From Jonesiaceae bacterium BS-20 (GTDB lineage: Bacteria > Actinomycetota > Actinomycetes > Actinomycetales > Cellulomonadaceae): a stretch of 64,000 bases of DNA. Location of the stretch: NCBI GenBank assembly GCA_039995105.1, contig CP146203.1:2232001-2296000 (forward strand), written 5' to 3'. Of this stretch, positions 32,451-41,039 are shown one piece after another. Position 1 is the stretch's first letter. Each line of letters starts with the position of its first letter. The position numbers were made by a program, and so were the translations under genes. The notes under the pieces are model-generated. The model was not told the DNA's origin. It saw nothing but the letters and a program-made list of their open reading frames with translations, and searched no databases.

Positions 32451-33811
32451 GCTTGGTCCTTTTCTGCTGGGGTGGGGTGCTCGGTTTGCAGGCGCGGCAG
32501 CCGCAGGGCCACCTCGGTTCCACCGCTGGATAGGCGTCTGATAGTGGCGGTTCCGCCCCTGCGCTGTATGCGGCCAATAATACTTTGCCGCACGCCGAAC
32601 CTATCGCTTGCAATCGCATCCAGGTCAAACCCGGATCCGCGGTCAGTCACAAAGACTTCAATTTGCTCGGGAGCAACCTCAAGATAGGCGGAGACCGGTG
32701 GCTTGCCGTGCCGTACGGCGTTCTTCAGGGCTTCACCTGTCGCCGCTAGCAGTGCCTCCGTATTTTCATCCGGGGCACAATCGCCAACCACCACGAGGTC
32801 AATCGACACCGAACTTTGCCCGCTCAATGCAGCGGTCATGGTGTTCTCCACCTCGGCGGCCAGTTGGCGGGCGGCTTGGGCAAGTGAGGTGCCCGGTTCT
32901 TGGCGGTCGTTGTACAGCCACTGGCGCAACTCTCGTTCCTGGTTCCGGGCCAACCGTGTGACCTCCCCGGGGGCATCGGCGCTGCGTTGGATGAGCGCAA
33001 GTGTTTGCAGCACCGAATCATGCAGGTGCGCGGCTATGTCAGCGCGAGTCGCCTCACGTTCTTTTGCGGCGCGTTCTTGACCCAGTTGATTCACCAGGCG
33101 CAACCACCACGGCGCCAGCACCAAACCCACGCCGAGTAACACGGCTAGCGCTGCTAGCAGAGCCGGCAGCATGTGTGCGCCGCCAATTTCCTGGCTGGTC
33201 AAGAGCAGAACACCGATGGTCACAAGAACCAAGCCACCGGCCAGCCGCAATGTTCCGGTCGAGGCCTTGCCACCGGATTTACGGACCAGATCACCGCGTT
33301 GAGACGCATCCAATTGGCTCCACGCGAGCCCTAGACCGGCCACAACAACGAAGGCGGAAAAGACCCAGGTCCATTCAAGCGTGAACCCAAACCTTGAGGC
33401 CACCAGCAAAAAGGCGACGCCCAAGAGCAGCGCACCCAGCACAATGTCCTTGATGGGGAACCGCGCGTACCACACCCGGTTCTCACCCGGTTGGGTAGGG
33501 ACATTGGGGGCCTTAACCAACCTGCTCAGCACCGGCGACTGCGACTGCTCAGTACCGTCTGCGATCGGAACCGTGACCCACAAGAATATGTAAGCCACTA
33601 CGCCCAAACCGCCAGCCAATGCCAATAGGACCGTAAGAATACGAACCTGACGGACGTCGGCTTTGAGATGATCCGCGATTCCCAAACACACCCCGGAGAT
33701 CAGGTATCCCGAGGCAGGGCGGCGCAACTCGGCACGTTCCGTGCTGCTGTTCTCGGTGTGCGGTGGCTCCGCGTGCGGTGGGCCTGCATGTGGTGGGTGA
33801 GGTTGTGACAC
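32447..33811 (-). CDS. PspC-domain sensor histidine kinase
   Basis: A membrane kinase of the HisKA_3/NarX type. After a His/Pro-rich N-terminus comes a PspC domain (RRPASGYLISGVCLGIADHL ... with a membrane span). Three to four more spans follow, then the dimerisation helix with the phosphoacceptor in AAHLHDSVLQTLALIQ and a HATPase domain with VFVTDRGSGFDLD. PspC fusion to a kinase next to a PspC protein is a known actinobacterial envelope-stress arrangement. The GTG at 33811 (MSQPHPP) is proposed; the frame also extends nine codons to a GTG at 33838 and the choice is uncertain. Coupled to the response regulator by ATGA. Confidence 0.88.
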   Translation of the reverse strand: MSQPHPPHAGPPHAEPPHTENSSTERAELRRPASGYLISGVCLGIADHLKADVRQVRILTVLLALAGGLGVVAYIFLWVTVPIADGTEQSQSPVLSRLVKAPNVPTQPGENRVWYARFPIKDIVLGALLLGVAFLLVASRFGFTLEWTWVFSAFVVVAGLGLAWSQLDASQRGDLVRKSGGKASTGTLRLAGGLVLVTIGVLLLTSQEIGGAHMLPALLAALAVLLGVGLVLAPWWLRLVNQLGQERAAKEREATRADIAAHLHDSVLQTLALIQRSADAPGEVTRLARNQERELRQWLYNDRQEPGTSLAQAARQLAAEVENTMTAALSGQSSVSIDLVVVGDCAPDENTEALLAATGEALKNAVRHGKPPVSAYLEVAPEQIEVFVTDRGSGFDLDAIASDRFGVRQSIIGRIQRRGGTATIRRLSSGGTEVALRLPRLQTEHPTPAEKDQA

Positions 33812-33853
33812 AACGTAATGGTGACACACCACGATCATCCGGTGCCACTGCAG

Positions 33854-33922
33854 TCAGGGTTAACTCAGGGATAACTCAGGGACCCTGAGTTTTTCGAGGT
33901 AAACGCGGTATAAAGATCAGGG
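33854..33922. promoter_or_regulatory. Phased TCAGGG repeats between divergent kinase and PspC genes
   Basis: TCAGGG occurs at 33854, 33865 and 33876, exactly 11 bp apart. An inverted CCCTGA follows at 33883, making the 19-nt palindrome AACTCAGGGACCCTGAGTT (33873-33891). A fourth TCAGGG is at 33917, and TATAAA near 33909-33914 may be the -10 box of the PspC gene. The regular helical spacing suggests cooperative binding of the neighbouring LuxR-type regulator. Confidence 0.6.
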
Positions 33923-33967
33923 TGATACCCGATAGTGCCCGGGGGCTAAATGCGAAACCATAGGGGT

Positions 33968-35527
33968 ATGAACGAATCAAGCAACGGTATGCCTCCTACG
34001 GGTAGCGTCCCCCCAACGGGCAACGGTCAACCGGGTAATCAATATAATTGGACGCCACCAACTCCTAACCGGGGCACACCTGCGGGCCAGAAGTTCTTCA
34101 ACTCGCTGCGGAACTCCGGGTTCTACCGCAGTGAAGATCGTTGGATCGGCGGCGTGAGCGGCGGGTTGGCACAGAAGTACGGCGTTGACCCACTTCTGGT
34201 ACGGGCCGCATTCGTGATTTTGACCCTCCTGAGCGGAGTTGGACTCATCATTTACGCAGCAGCCTGGGCCCTCCTGCCTGAGCAGCGCGACGGTCGCATT
34301 CACGCTGAGGGGTTGATGCGGGGAAATTTTGACGGTGCGCACGCTGGGATTTTCATTGCGCTCATCATCGGTTTCTCCCGGATCGACCAGTTTTTCTGGG
34401 TTAGCGGCTGGATAGCCACACCGTTCAAGGTCCTATTTTGGCTCGCCCTTGTAGGTGCGGTCCTCTACGCGGCTTTCCAGTTCCAAGGTGGCAAAAAGAA
34501 CACCGGCGGCACTAGCAACTCCGGTGCCCCTGCAACCCCCAGCACTGATTGGACTCCCAGCGCTGATCAGGCAACCCCATTTTCCGATGCCTCAGCAAGC
34601 ACGTTCCCCGCTGCGTCTTCCAGCCCACAAGGGTTTACCGGGCAAGCTTCCGGCACTCCCGGCCTAGTGATAGAGCAACCAGATCCCATGCAACCACGAA
34701 CCGAATTCTCAGAGTCGCCTTGGAACAGTGGCGGCCCTAATCCAACTGCGGGCGCTGCGTCGAGCGTTGACGGTCCCCCACACATGGGCGCTGACCAAAG
34801 CAACTCTGCCTATGCGTGGACTCCGCCAAAGCCTGCACGTCCGCAGGTAAAGAGCCCGGGAGCCACTCAATTTGCAATCGTGTTTGGGCTCTTCCTACTT
34901 ACCACCGCGGTCCTTCTACTCCTGAACAACGCGGGCGTCATTACATTGAATTACAGCATCTTGCCTCTGCTTGCCGGCCTCGCCATGGCCCTGGGCGGGT
35001 TAACCGTCATCATCAACGGGTTCAGGGGGCATTCCTCTGGATCGGGCGGTTTCTTTGGCATCATTGGACTCATTGCAGCTCTGGGAACCTCAGTCCTCTT
35101 GGGGCTTGGCTTCACCTCCTACTCCCACTCGCAAATGTTCAGCGACTCCGACCTCACTCCTAGAAACGTTGAGGAAATTAGCGGTGGATACTCCTTTGGT
35201 GCCGGCGAGGTCAACTTAGACCTCACCAAGCTCGACATCTCCGACGTTCCCAAAGCCGACCTACCAATCGTCATCCCAATTAGTGCCGGCGTTGGTGAGG
35301 TCAACATCATCATTCCAAGCAACCTCGCAGTCACCGCTGACCAAACGGTAGGTGTGGGATCCGCAACAACTAACAGCGGCAGGGGCTCAACCTCGATCGG
35401 TGGGGTTGGTGCGGTGTCGAATACACACTTTGCCAACGACCAAGCGGCAGAAACCGACTCCTCGGATATCTTCCTTGATATCAGTCTTGGCCTAGGCGAA
35501 ATCACCATTACGGAACAGGACAACTGA
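33968..35527 (+). CDS. PspC domain membrane protein with LiaF-like C-terminus
   Basis: A 519-residue envelope protein. A Pro/Gly-rich N-terminus leads to a PspC domain (about 50-115) with SEDRWIGGVSGGLAQKYGVDPLLVRAAFVIL and a membrane span. A second hydrophobic region, a long Ser/Thr/Pro-rich linker (about 180-290), and three more spans follow. The C-terminal beta-rich domain contains GAGEVNLDLTKLDISD and GVGEVNIIIPSNLAVTADQTVGVG, the style of LiaF/DUF2154 cell-wall stress proteins. It is divergent from the kinase-regulator pair and very probably its target or co-sensor. Start ATG 33968 follows AGGGGT; six upstream codons are also open. Confidence 0.85.
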   Translation: MNESSNGMPPTGSVPPTGNGQPGNQYNWTPPTPNRGTPAGQKFFNSLRNSGFYRSEDRWIGGVSGGLAQKYGVDPLLVRAAFVILTLLSGVGLIIYAAAWALLPEQRDGRIHAEGLMRGNFDGAHAGIFIALIIGFSRIDQFFWVSGWIATPFKVLFWLALVGAVLYAAFQFQGGKKNTGGTSNSGAPATPSTDWTPSADQATPFSDASASTFPAASSSPQGFTGQASGTPGLVIEQPDPMQPRTEFSESPWNSGGPNPTAGAASSVDGPPHMGADQSNSAYAWTPPKPARPQVKSPGATQFAIVFGLFLLTTAVLLLLNNAGVITLNYSILPLLAGLAMALGGLTVIINGFRGHSSGSGGFFGIIGLIAALGTSVLLGLGFTSYSHSQMFSDSDLTPRNVEEISGGYSFGAGEVNLDLTKLDISDVPKADLPIVIPISAGVGEVNIIIPSNLAVTADQTVGVGSATTNSGRGSTSIGGVGAVSNTHFANDQAAETDSSDIFLDISLGLGEITITEQDN

Positions 35528-35528
35528 C

Positions 35529-35909
35529 ATGACGTTCGAATCAGATACCCCAACCACACCGATCACACCGGTGCCCCAAGATGTGTGGAACACGGATTCA
35601 TCCCCATCAGCGATGAACAAGAACCAAGCCGCGGAAGCCACCACCACGCAGCCTTTTCCAACCGCACAAGCGGCAACTACCGGTGACCTGAGCAATACTT
35701 CCGATGCTCAAGTATCAGAGCCAAAGTTCAGTACCAAAGTCAGGTTCACCACGATCACGTGGGGCCTGATCCTGTTAGCCGGCGGAATTGGCATCATGAC
35801 CTTGGCCAGTGGTTACATCTTTGATGCCGAGCTGGCTCTGATTGGCTTGCTAGCGGTAGCCGGATTCACCCTCGTGGGTGGTTCGATTGTGCGGGCGATT
35901 CGTAAGTAA
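35529..35909 (+). CDS. Small membrane protein downstream of PspC gene
   Basis: A 126-residue protein starting one base after the PspC gene's stop, hence co-translated. The first 70 residues are Thr/Pro/Ala-rich and unstructured. The last 55 hold two membrane spans (TWGLILLAGGIGIMTLASGYI and ALIGLLAVAGFTLVGGSIV) and end in RAIRK. No family is recognised. The coupling suggests a partner of the PspC protein. Confidence 0.75.
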   Translation: MTFESDTPTTPITPVPQDVWNTDSSPSAMNKNQAAEATTTQPFPTAQAATTGDLSNTSDAQVSEPKFSTKVRFTTITWGLILLAGGIGIMTLASGYIFDAELALIGLLAVAGFTLVGGSIVRAIRK

Positions 35910-35966
35910 CCCGGTTGTCTTCTGCCCGAGTCAGCCCAACCAAGACACTGCATCCGAAGCACAATT

Positions 35967-36013
35967 AGCTTGAGCCCTTGCCCCGTTATGAATGTGGGGT
36001 AAGGGCTCAAGCT
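35967..36013. terminator. Terminator-like hairpin between convergent genes
   Basis: An 18-bp stem (AGCTTGAGCCCTTGCCCC) with one mismatch and an 11-nt loop lies between the PspC operon and the convergent membrane-protein gene. No T run follows on either strand. Confidence 0.7.
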
Positions 36014-36038
36014 ATTCGATTGTCTTCTAAGGTATCCG

Positions 36039-37025
36039 CTAGGGCTGCTTTGGCAGTCGCTCGGCTGGGTTCGCCCAACCGTCCGCTCCCGAGGTCTTCA
36101 ACATGTCTGCGGGCGCAACGCCATCACGAGCGTTACCGGGAGCCGCAGGTTCTGGTTGATTGTTCACCGGAACCGCGACCTCGCTGGGTTGCACCGGTGG
36201 TACCTGGACCATTGGGATACTGCCCGTGCTAGTACGCTGCGGCCGGTTCACTTTGAGATCAGGGGCTGTGCTCTGTGGAATGGCCTTGTCTACGTCTGTC
36301 TGACTCTCACCAAACGAAGACTCCGCAGTCTTGGGGGCGCTTGGGAACGAGTTAGCTGAGGCGCTGTCAACGGCTCCTCGGGCAGCAACGCCGCGCGCAA
36401 CGACGTCTTGCTGGCTCACGTTAGGAAAAGCAGTGTCCTGGTTTGCTGGGTCATAATCTGCGGCATCGTGAAGCGTTGCTTCGAGCTCGGCGGTAGCTTG
36501 CTCCTCGCGCGAGGCCGCTTTCTCAGCCGCCCGCGCGTGTAGTTTGCCGGTCACCTCGACCGGGCCATCAGCCGAAGTCTCAATAACTAGCGGCGGGCCC
36601 CCAGCGCTGCGTCGCAGTGCCCAGCCAGTGATGATCGCCAGCACTCCAACTAGCATGACAAACGCACTCACACCAAAAGCCACCACCGAGGTAAACAGGG
36701 AAGCCCGCAAGAAAGACGCGTTCATGACGACTTCGCGCAGCGGGTCATCTTGGTCTAACTCGGCGTAAGTCTTGCCACCGGACATTGCCTGGGCATGCTC
36801 GTTGATGGAAGTAGCCTGGGCGAAAGCCGAGAACGGATCATTCACGTTCTTGTTTGCCATAAATTTGGCATCCGCAGAGACCGTAATGTTCTCCGCAGCC
36901 AACTGACTGGCTACCAGCCCCCACGCGACACCGCCAACCAACAACATGATGACACCGGCAACGATCGCGATGAGTCCGATTGCACCGACCCCAGCGTTGG
37001 GCTTTACCGTAATTTTTGAGCTCAT
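36039..37025 (-). CDS. Two-span membrane protein with long Pro/Ala-rich tail (paralogue A)
   Basis: A 328-residue protein. The N-terminal third has two membrane spans (about 14-38 and 108-132) that frame an extracytoplasmic loop with AENITVSADAKFMANKNVNDPFSAFAQA and NASFLRASLFTSVVAFG. The remaining 190 residues are Ala/Pro/Ser-rich, probably cytoplasmic and disordered. The N-terminal part is clearly homologous to the gene at 37197-37781 just upstream. Such proteins are widespread in actinobacteria and often mislabelled LigA; their function is unknown. GAGGGGG lies a few bases before ATG 37025, so that start is preferred over 37049. Confidence 0.75.
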   Translation of the reverse strand: MSSKITVKPNAGVGAIGLIAIVAGVIMLLVGGVAWGLVASQLAAENITVSADAKFMANKNVNDPFSAFAQATSINEHAQAMSGGKTYAELDQDDPLREVVMNASFLRASLFTSVVAFGVSAFVMLVGVLAIITGWALRRSAGGPPLVIETSADGPVEVTGKLHARAAEKAASREEQATAELEATLHDAADYDPANQDTAFPNVSQQDVVARGVAARGAVDSASANSFPSAPKTAESSFGESQTDVDKAIPQSTAPDLKVNRPQRTSTGSIPMVQVPPVQPSEVAVPVNNQPEPAAPGNARDGVAPADMLKTSGADGWANPAERLPKQP

Positions 37026-37116
37026 TGGTCCCCCTCGGTGGACAAACATGGCATCTGCTTCCTTGCAATCTACCCATCAAGCCAGCCGGTTTCTACCGGC
37101 TCGCCTAGAAAACACA

Positions 37117-37158
37117 CAAAAAAGTGGCTGAGCCCAGATTACTGGACCCAGCCACTTT
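37117..37158 (-). terminator. Terminator between the two paralogous membrane-protein genes
   Basis: AAAGTGGCTG ... CAGCCACTTT with additional inner pairing; on the minus strand the stem is followed by six T. It closes the transcript of the 37197-37781 gene. A small GCCGGT/ACCGGC hairpin follows at 37084-37101. Confidence 0.85.
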
Positions 37159-37196
37159 GTGGTCTAACCTGCGAGGTCAGCCTCGCAATTTCAAAC

Positions 37197-37781
37197 TTAC
37201 GCGCCAGCTGATGGTGTAGTCGTCTCGGTAACTACCGCTGGGCCGCCCGAGATCTTGATGATCGCGTAGCCAACGATTGCGAAGAGAACTCCAACGCCCA
37301 TCACCAGAACGGAAACACCGAAGGAAACGACGGAGGTGAACAGCGATGCCCGGAGGAATGAGCCGTTCATGACTAGGTTGCGCTGTCCAGTGACCTTCTC
37401 AAGCTGAGCCTGTGCGGCGTCAAACTCGGCGTCGCCCTCAGCCATACCTGCATCGGTTAGCTCTTGCAGTTTGTTCTTGGCTTCGGTCTGAACATCGCCC
37501 AGCTCGGCGTAGGTCATGCCATCGGCTCCACCCAGAGCGTGGGTGTTGATGATGTCAGCCTGAGCAAATGCGGTGAACGGGCCCGCTACTGGCTTGCCAG
37601 CAAGGAACGCAGCGTCACCGGCGACGGTGATGTTCTCGCTCTTGAGGAAGGAACCCACCATTCCGTAGGCAACTCCACCTGCGACAAACAAAACAACACC
37701 AACGATTGCGGTGATCAGTCCCAGAACCCGGACTGACTTGGATTGGTTAACTGTAACTTTGGTCGACATGTGAGTGCTCAT
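37197..37781 (-). CDS. Two-span membrane protein (paralogue B)
   Basis: A 194-residue protein with two spans (about 19-42 and 150-175) around a loop of about 105 residues. The loop has SENITVAGDAAFLAGKPVAGPFTAFAQADIINTHA, matching the loop of paralogue A, plus an extra charged helix (DVQTEAKNKLQELTDAGMAEGDAEFDAAQAQLEKVTGQ) that A lacks. VMNGSFLRASLFTSVVSFGVSVLVM at the second span is nearly identical in both. It is short at the C-terminus where A has a long disordered tail. Start uncertain between 37781 and 37769. Function unknown. Confidence 0.75.
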   Translation of the reverse strand: MSTHMSTKVTVNQSKSVRVLGLITAIVGVVLFVAGGVAYGMVGSFLKSENITVAGDAAFLAGKPVAGPFTAFAQADIINTHALGGADGMTYAELGDVQTEAKNKLQELTDAGMAEGDAEFDAAQAQLEKVTGQRNLVMNGSFLRASLFTSVVSFGVSVLVMGVGVLFAIVGYAIIKISGGPAVVTETTTPSAGA

Positions 37782-37841
37782 TTCGGTTTGGTTTGATGTC
37801 TAAGAAACAACACTTCATTTATATCTAGTCATTTAAGCAAA

Positions 37842-37875
37842 GAAGTAGGCACTAATACCTATAAGTGCCTACTTC
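37842..37875 (-). terminator. guaA terminator
   Basis: A 12-bp perfect stem GAAGTAGGCACT/AGTGCCTACTTC with a 10-nt loop, followed on the minus strand by TTTGCTTAAAT, 12 nt after the guaA stop. Confidence 0.8.
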
Positions 37876-37886
37876 TTTAAAAAATA

Positions 37887-39464
37887 CTACTCCCACTCAA
37901 TGGTGCCCGGTGGCTTGGAGGTGATGTCCAAGACCACTCGGTTGACGTCCTTAACCTCGTTGGTGATCCGGGTTGAGATGTGCGCAAGCACTTCATATGG
38001 AACCCGTGACCAGTCCGCAGACATAGCATCTTCTGAGGAAACAGGCCGCAGGACGATTGGGTGGCCGTAGGTACGGCCGTCGCCCTGAACCCCAACGGAA
38101 CGAACATCTGCTAGCAGAACGACCGGGCACTGCCAGATTTCGCGGTCGAGTCCGGCCTTGGTGAGTTCTTCTCGAACAATCGCGTCAGCAGCGCGCAGGA
38201 GCTCTAATCTTTCCCAGGTGATGTCACCCACAATGCGGATTCCGAGTCCGGGTCCGGGGAATGGCTGGCGCCAAACAATCTCAGAAGGCACCCCAAGTTC
38301 AAGGCCGATCGCACGGACCTCATCCTTGAACAACGCACGCAGCGGCTCAATCAGGGAGAAGTCAAGGTCATCAGGGAGCCCACCGACGTTGTGGTGGCTC
38401 TTGATGTTTGCGGCGCCGTCCCCACCGGACTCAACCACGTCTGGATAGAGCGTGCCCTGTACGAGGTACTTGACCTCGCCGCCGTCACTACCTGCTTCTT
38501 CCACTACCTCGCGGGCGGCAATCTCGAACACGCGGATGAACTCGCGGCCAATGATCTTGCGCTTGGTCTCTGGATCAGAGACTCCAGCTAGGGCATCAAG
38601 GAAACGCTGCTTGGCATCGACAACCTTGAGCTTTACACCCGTTGCCGCAACAAAGTCCTTCTCAACCTGCTCAACCTCGCCGGTACGCAGCAGACCGTGG
38701 TCCACAAAAACGCAGGTGAGCTGGGAGCCAATCGCCTTTTGCACGAGTGCTGCGGCAACCGAGGAGTCAACGCCACCCGAAAGTCCGCAAATGACTAGGT
38801 CGGTTCCGACCTGCTCGCGGATGAGCTCAATCTGCTCGGAGATAACGTTGGCAGGAGTCCAATCCGGGGCCAATCCAGCGCCCTGGTACAAGAAGTTCTC
38901 CAGGACCTGCTGCCCAAATTCGGAGTGCTTGGCTTCCGGGTGCCACTGCACGCCGTAAAGATTCCGCTCCTGGTTCTCAAAAGCGGCTACGGGGGAACCC
39001 GATGAGGTAGCCAAAACGGTGAAGCCTTCCGGGGCCGAGTGCACAGCGTCGCCGTGGCTCATCCACGTGTTCTGTTCACCTTGACCGTCGGCCAGCAGCA
39101 CACCGGCTTGGCACACGTCTACTTCGGTACGGCCGTATTCACTGACACCGGTCTGAGCAACCGTGCCGCCAAGGGCCTGAGCCATGGCCTGGAAGCCGTA
39201 GCAAATGCCGAGCACTGGAATGCCGGCATTAAATAGTTCTGGGTCCACCTTGGGTGCGCCCTGTTCGTAGACGGAAGATGGGCCGCCTGACAGGATGATT
39301 GCCGCAGGATTCTTAGCGAGCATCTGCTCAACTGAAAATGAGTGCGGAACGATCTCGGAGTACACCTTTGCTTCCCGCACGCGGCGGGCAATCAATTGGG
39401 CATACTGTGCGCCGAAATCAACGACAAGTACGGGTCTGGGTGTTGAGGCTGGTGTTTGTGTCAC
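37887..39464 (-). CDS. guaA: GMP synthase (glutamine-hydrolysing)
   Basis: Converts XMP, ATP and glutamine to GMP. The N-terminal class I glutaminase domain has catalytic C88 in [15 protein letters not shown] and the His-Glu pair in [14 protein letters not shown]. The ATP-pyrophosphatase domain has the PP-loop [11 protein letters not shown]. The C-terminal dimerisation domain ends [19 protein letters not shown]. 525 residues, normal length. GTG at 39464 is chosen because it gives the usual MTQTPAS-like short lead into [20 protein letters not shown]; the frame is open for 23 more codons upstream. guaB and guaB3 are in the same window but not adjacent. Confidence 0.96.
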   Translation of the reverse strand: MTQTPASTPRPVLVVDFGAQYAQLIARRVREAKVYSEIVPHSFSVEQMLAKNPAAIILSGGPSSVYEQGAPKVDPELFNAGIPVLGICYGFQAMAQALGGTVAQTGVSEYGRTEVDVCQAGVLLADGQGEQNTWMSHGDAVHSAPEGFTVLATSSGSPVAAFENQERNLYGVQWHPEAKHSEFGQQVLENFLYQGAGLAPDWTPANVISEQIELIREQVGTDLVICGLSGGVDSSVAAALVQKAIGSQLTCVFVDHGLLRTGEVEQVEKDFVAATGVKLKVVDAKQRFLDALAGVSDPETKRKIIGREFIRVFEIAAREVVEEAGSDGGEVKYLVQGTLYPDVVESGGDGAANIKSHHNVGGLPDDLDFSLIEPLRALFKDEVRAIGLELGVPSEIVWRQPFPGPGLGIRIVGDITWERLELLRAADAIVREELTKAGLDREIWQCPVVLLADVRSVGVQGDGRTYGHPIVLRPVSSEDAMSADWSRVPYEVLAHISTRITNEVKDVNRVVLDITSKPPGTIEWE

Positions 39465-39581
39465 TACAACATGGTAAACGGCCGGGCCCCTGTTTTGCCG
39501 CTGTAAGCCTATTTTGATACGTCTGAGCCGCAAAAATCGCGGGTTTTGTCAGGAATCACACACCGGCCGGGCACTTGTAAC

Positions 39582-40199
39582 TTATTCGCAGCCGTATCCG
39601 CCCAAGGCAAGTCCCGCCTGTACTTCAAAAATGTTGCGGCACGCGTTGGGGCCTGCTTCCAAATATTGCTGCGGAAAACCGGCACCAAAGAGGTGCCACT
39701 GCAAAACGTGGTTGGCCTCATGGACGAGCAGGCCATTTAGGTCTTCGCGTGCTGCGAACTCCTGCCGTGGCTGGGTTGAAAAGAAAGTATCCCCGTACGT
39801 GGTCCCGCCGCGCTGAACCAAAAATGACTCGTACCCAAAGCAGATCCAGAGCCCACCGGAAACAACCTTTGGTGCGCTCGTTGGCGCCTCAAAGCGCTCA
39901 CATTGAGCGCCCCGGCTGATCGCCTTGGCACGCATGGTTGCTCCATGAGCGACAGCGTAATGTGAGCGTCCAATTTGGCACACGGTAGCCGCAAGCATTG
40001 CGATGCCCACCTGCGTTGGCTGCGGGCAAAGTTGTTCTGCAAAGCCCGCCTGGTAGAACTGGTCGCGTACGGCATCGGGAAACTGAGCCTGCCCCGTTAC
40101 CGATGAGTTTGCCGCCGCATTGGCGGGACCGGCGGGGATAGCGGTCGCCCCCAGGATGAGCGCAAGCGCAATCCCCGCGGACACCAGCGGCCTCAGCAT
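39582..40199 (-). CDS. Small secreted protein with HExxH-like motif
   Basis: 205 residues with a clear signal peptide (MLRPLVSAGIALALILGATAIPAG.. cut near ANAAAN). The mature part has five Cys (LCPQP, TVCQIG, QCERF, WICFG, NACRN) plus a terminal GYGCE, suggesting disulfides. VHEANHVLQWHLFG is a HExxH variant (HEANH) of the kind used for zinc in metalloproteases, and a possible third ligand is not obvious. No family is recognised with confidence; a zincin-like peptidase is a reasonable guess. ATG 40199 follows GGTGAG; the longer frame upstream is unlikely to be real. The gene starts 26 nt after the DUF3817 gene and may be co-transcribed. Confidence 0.65.
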   Translation of the reverse strand: MLRPLVSAGIALALILGATAIPAGPANAAANSSVTGQAQFPDAVRDQFYQAGFAEQLCPQPTQVGIAMLAATVCQIGRSHYAVAHGATMRAKAISRGAQCERFEAPTSAPKVVSGGLWICFGYESFLVQRGGTTYGDTFFSTQPRQEFAAREDLNGLLVHEANHVLQWHLFGAGFPQQYLEAGPNACRNIFEVQAGLALGGYGCE

Positions 40200-40224
40200 G
40201 GTCAGCGACTCACCACAGCCTGCA

Positions 40225-40647
40225 CTAAATGAGCTCGCGCGCAGCAGCGATGCGTGCGTGGGCCTCACGGGAGATCTTCTTCTCAAGAACAAAAGACAAC
40301 ACCGGAACCACACCGGCCAACACCATGGTCACCAGGCGGCCCAAACGCCAGCGCATCTTGGCCCACAGGTCAATCACGGTGATCAGGTAGACCACGTAGA
40401 TCCAACCGTGCGCAAAGGGGATCCAAGAAATGTAGGGCTTGAGCGAGTGCGCCCGGAACACGTACAGGATCAACATCTCAACTACGAGGAGTAACAGCAT
40501 CACACCGGTTACATAGGCCATGAACTGGTAGCGTTTGAGCGCCGAGCCTGCCGCGTTGATGGTCTTGTGTGCGCGTTCCACACTCGAAGTCTGTGGCTGC
40601 CCGGTTTCCTGTGCCATTCCGGGTTCATTGCTGGTCAAAGAAATCAC
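40225..40647 (-). CDS. DUF3817 family membrane protein
   Basis: 140 residues with three membrane spans. YQFMAYVTGVMLLLLVVEMLILYVF, PYISWIPFAHGWIYVVYLITVIDLWAKMRW and VTMVLAGVVPVLSFVLEKKI match the DUF3817 layout. The conserved HG in the second span is typical of that family, whose function is unknown. Start uncertain: GTG at 40647 (used here) or ATG at 40617 (MAQETG); neither has a strong ribosome binding site. Confidence 0.8.
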   Translation of the reverse strand: MISLTSNEPGMAQETGQPQTSSVERAHKTINAAGSALKRYQFMAYVTGVMLLLLVVEMLILYVFRAHSLKPYISWIPFAHGWIYVVYLITVIDLWAKMRWRLGRLVTMVLAGVVPVLSFVLEKKISREAHARIAAARELI

Positions 40648-40831
40648 TCATTCTTGGCGTTGTTACTTGGGACAGAGAAAAATCTCTGCCGTTGGTTACT
40701 GTTTGGCTCTAGTGCAAGTAGCTGTGTGGACCCACCGGCTGGGCACCTACAATTTCAGTTTGCACATTTCATGGGTTCGATGGCCACATACTTAGTTTTG
40801 CAGTGCAGTTACCCACTGATCCCTTTGCTGA

Positions 40832-40869
40832 AGGGTGGTGCGTTTCGATTACTCGAATCACACCACCCT
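40832..40869. repeat. Hairpin, copy 1 of a duplicated unit
   Basis: AGGGTGGTG and CACCACCCT enclose an inner TTCGA/TCGAA pairing. It lies 50 nt beyond the 36-residue peptide gene on the minus strand and probably ends that transcript, though no T run follows. A near-identical hairpin is at 43196-43233. Confidence 0.7.
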
Positions 40870-40920
40870 CAGTAAGTCATCTAATTGTGGTTATTAGAAG
40901 ACCGAACGCACCTTTAGTCT

Positions 40921-41031
40921 CTAGCTGTCTTTGCTTGCACCGTTAGTGGCCCTACGCCACAAGAAACGTCCAACAGCAAACAGAACCAAGGCTACTAATC
41001 CAGAAAAAGCAAGATCATAAATTGCAGGCAT
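40921..41031 (-). CDS. 36-residue single-span membrane peptide
   Basis: A short gene below usual length cut-offs. It begins MPAIYDLAFSGLVALVLFAV, i.e. a short N-terminus and one membrane span, and ends with basic GRFLWRRATNGASKDS, so the C-terminus should be cytoplasmic. GGGAG lies 4 nt before the ATG, and the ATG is 8 nt after the stop of the secreted-protein gene, so the two form an operon. A second, broken copy at 43284-43393 conserves the peptide with mostly conservative or silent changes, which supports real coding. Function unknown; an export partner, anchor or protective peptide for the secreted protein are all possible. Confidence 0.75.
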   Translation of the reverse strand: MPAIYDLAFSGLVALVLFAVGRFLWRRATNGASKDS

Positions 41032-41039
41032 AACACTCC

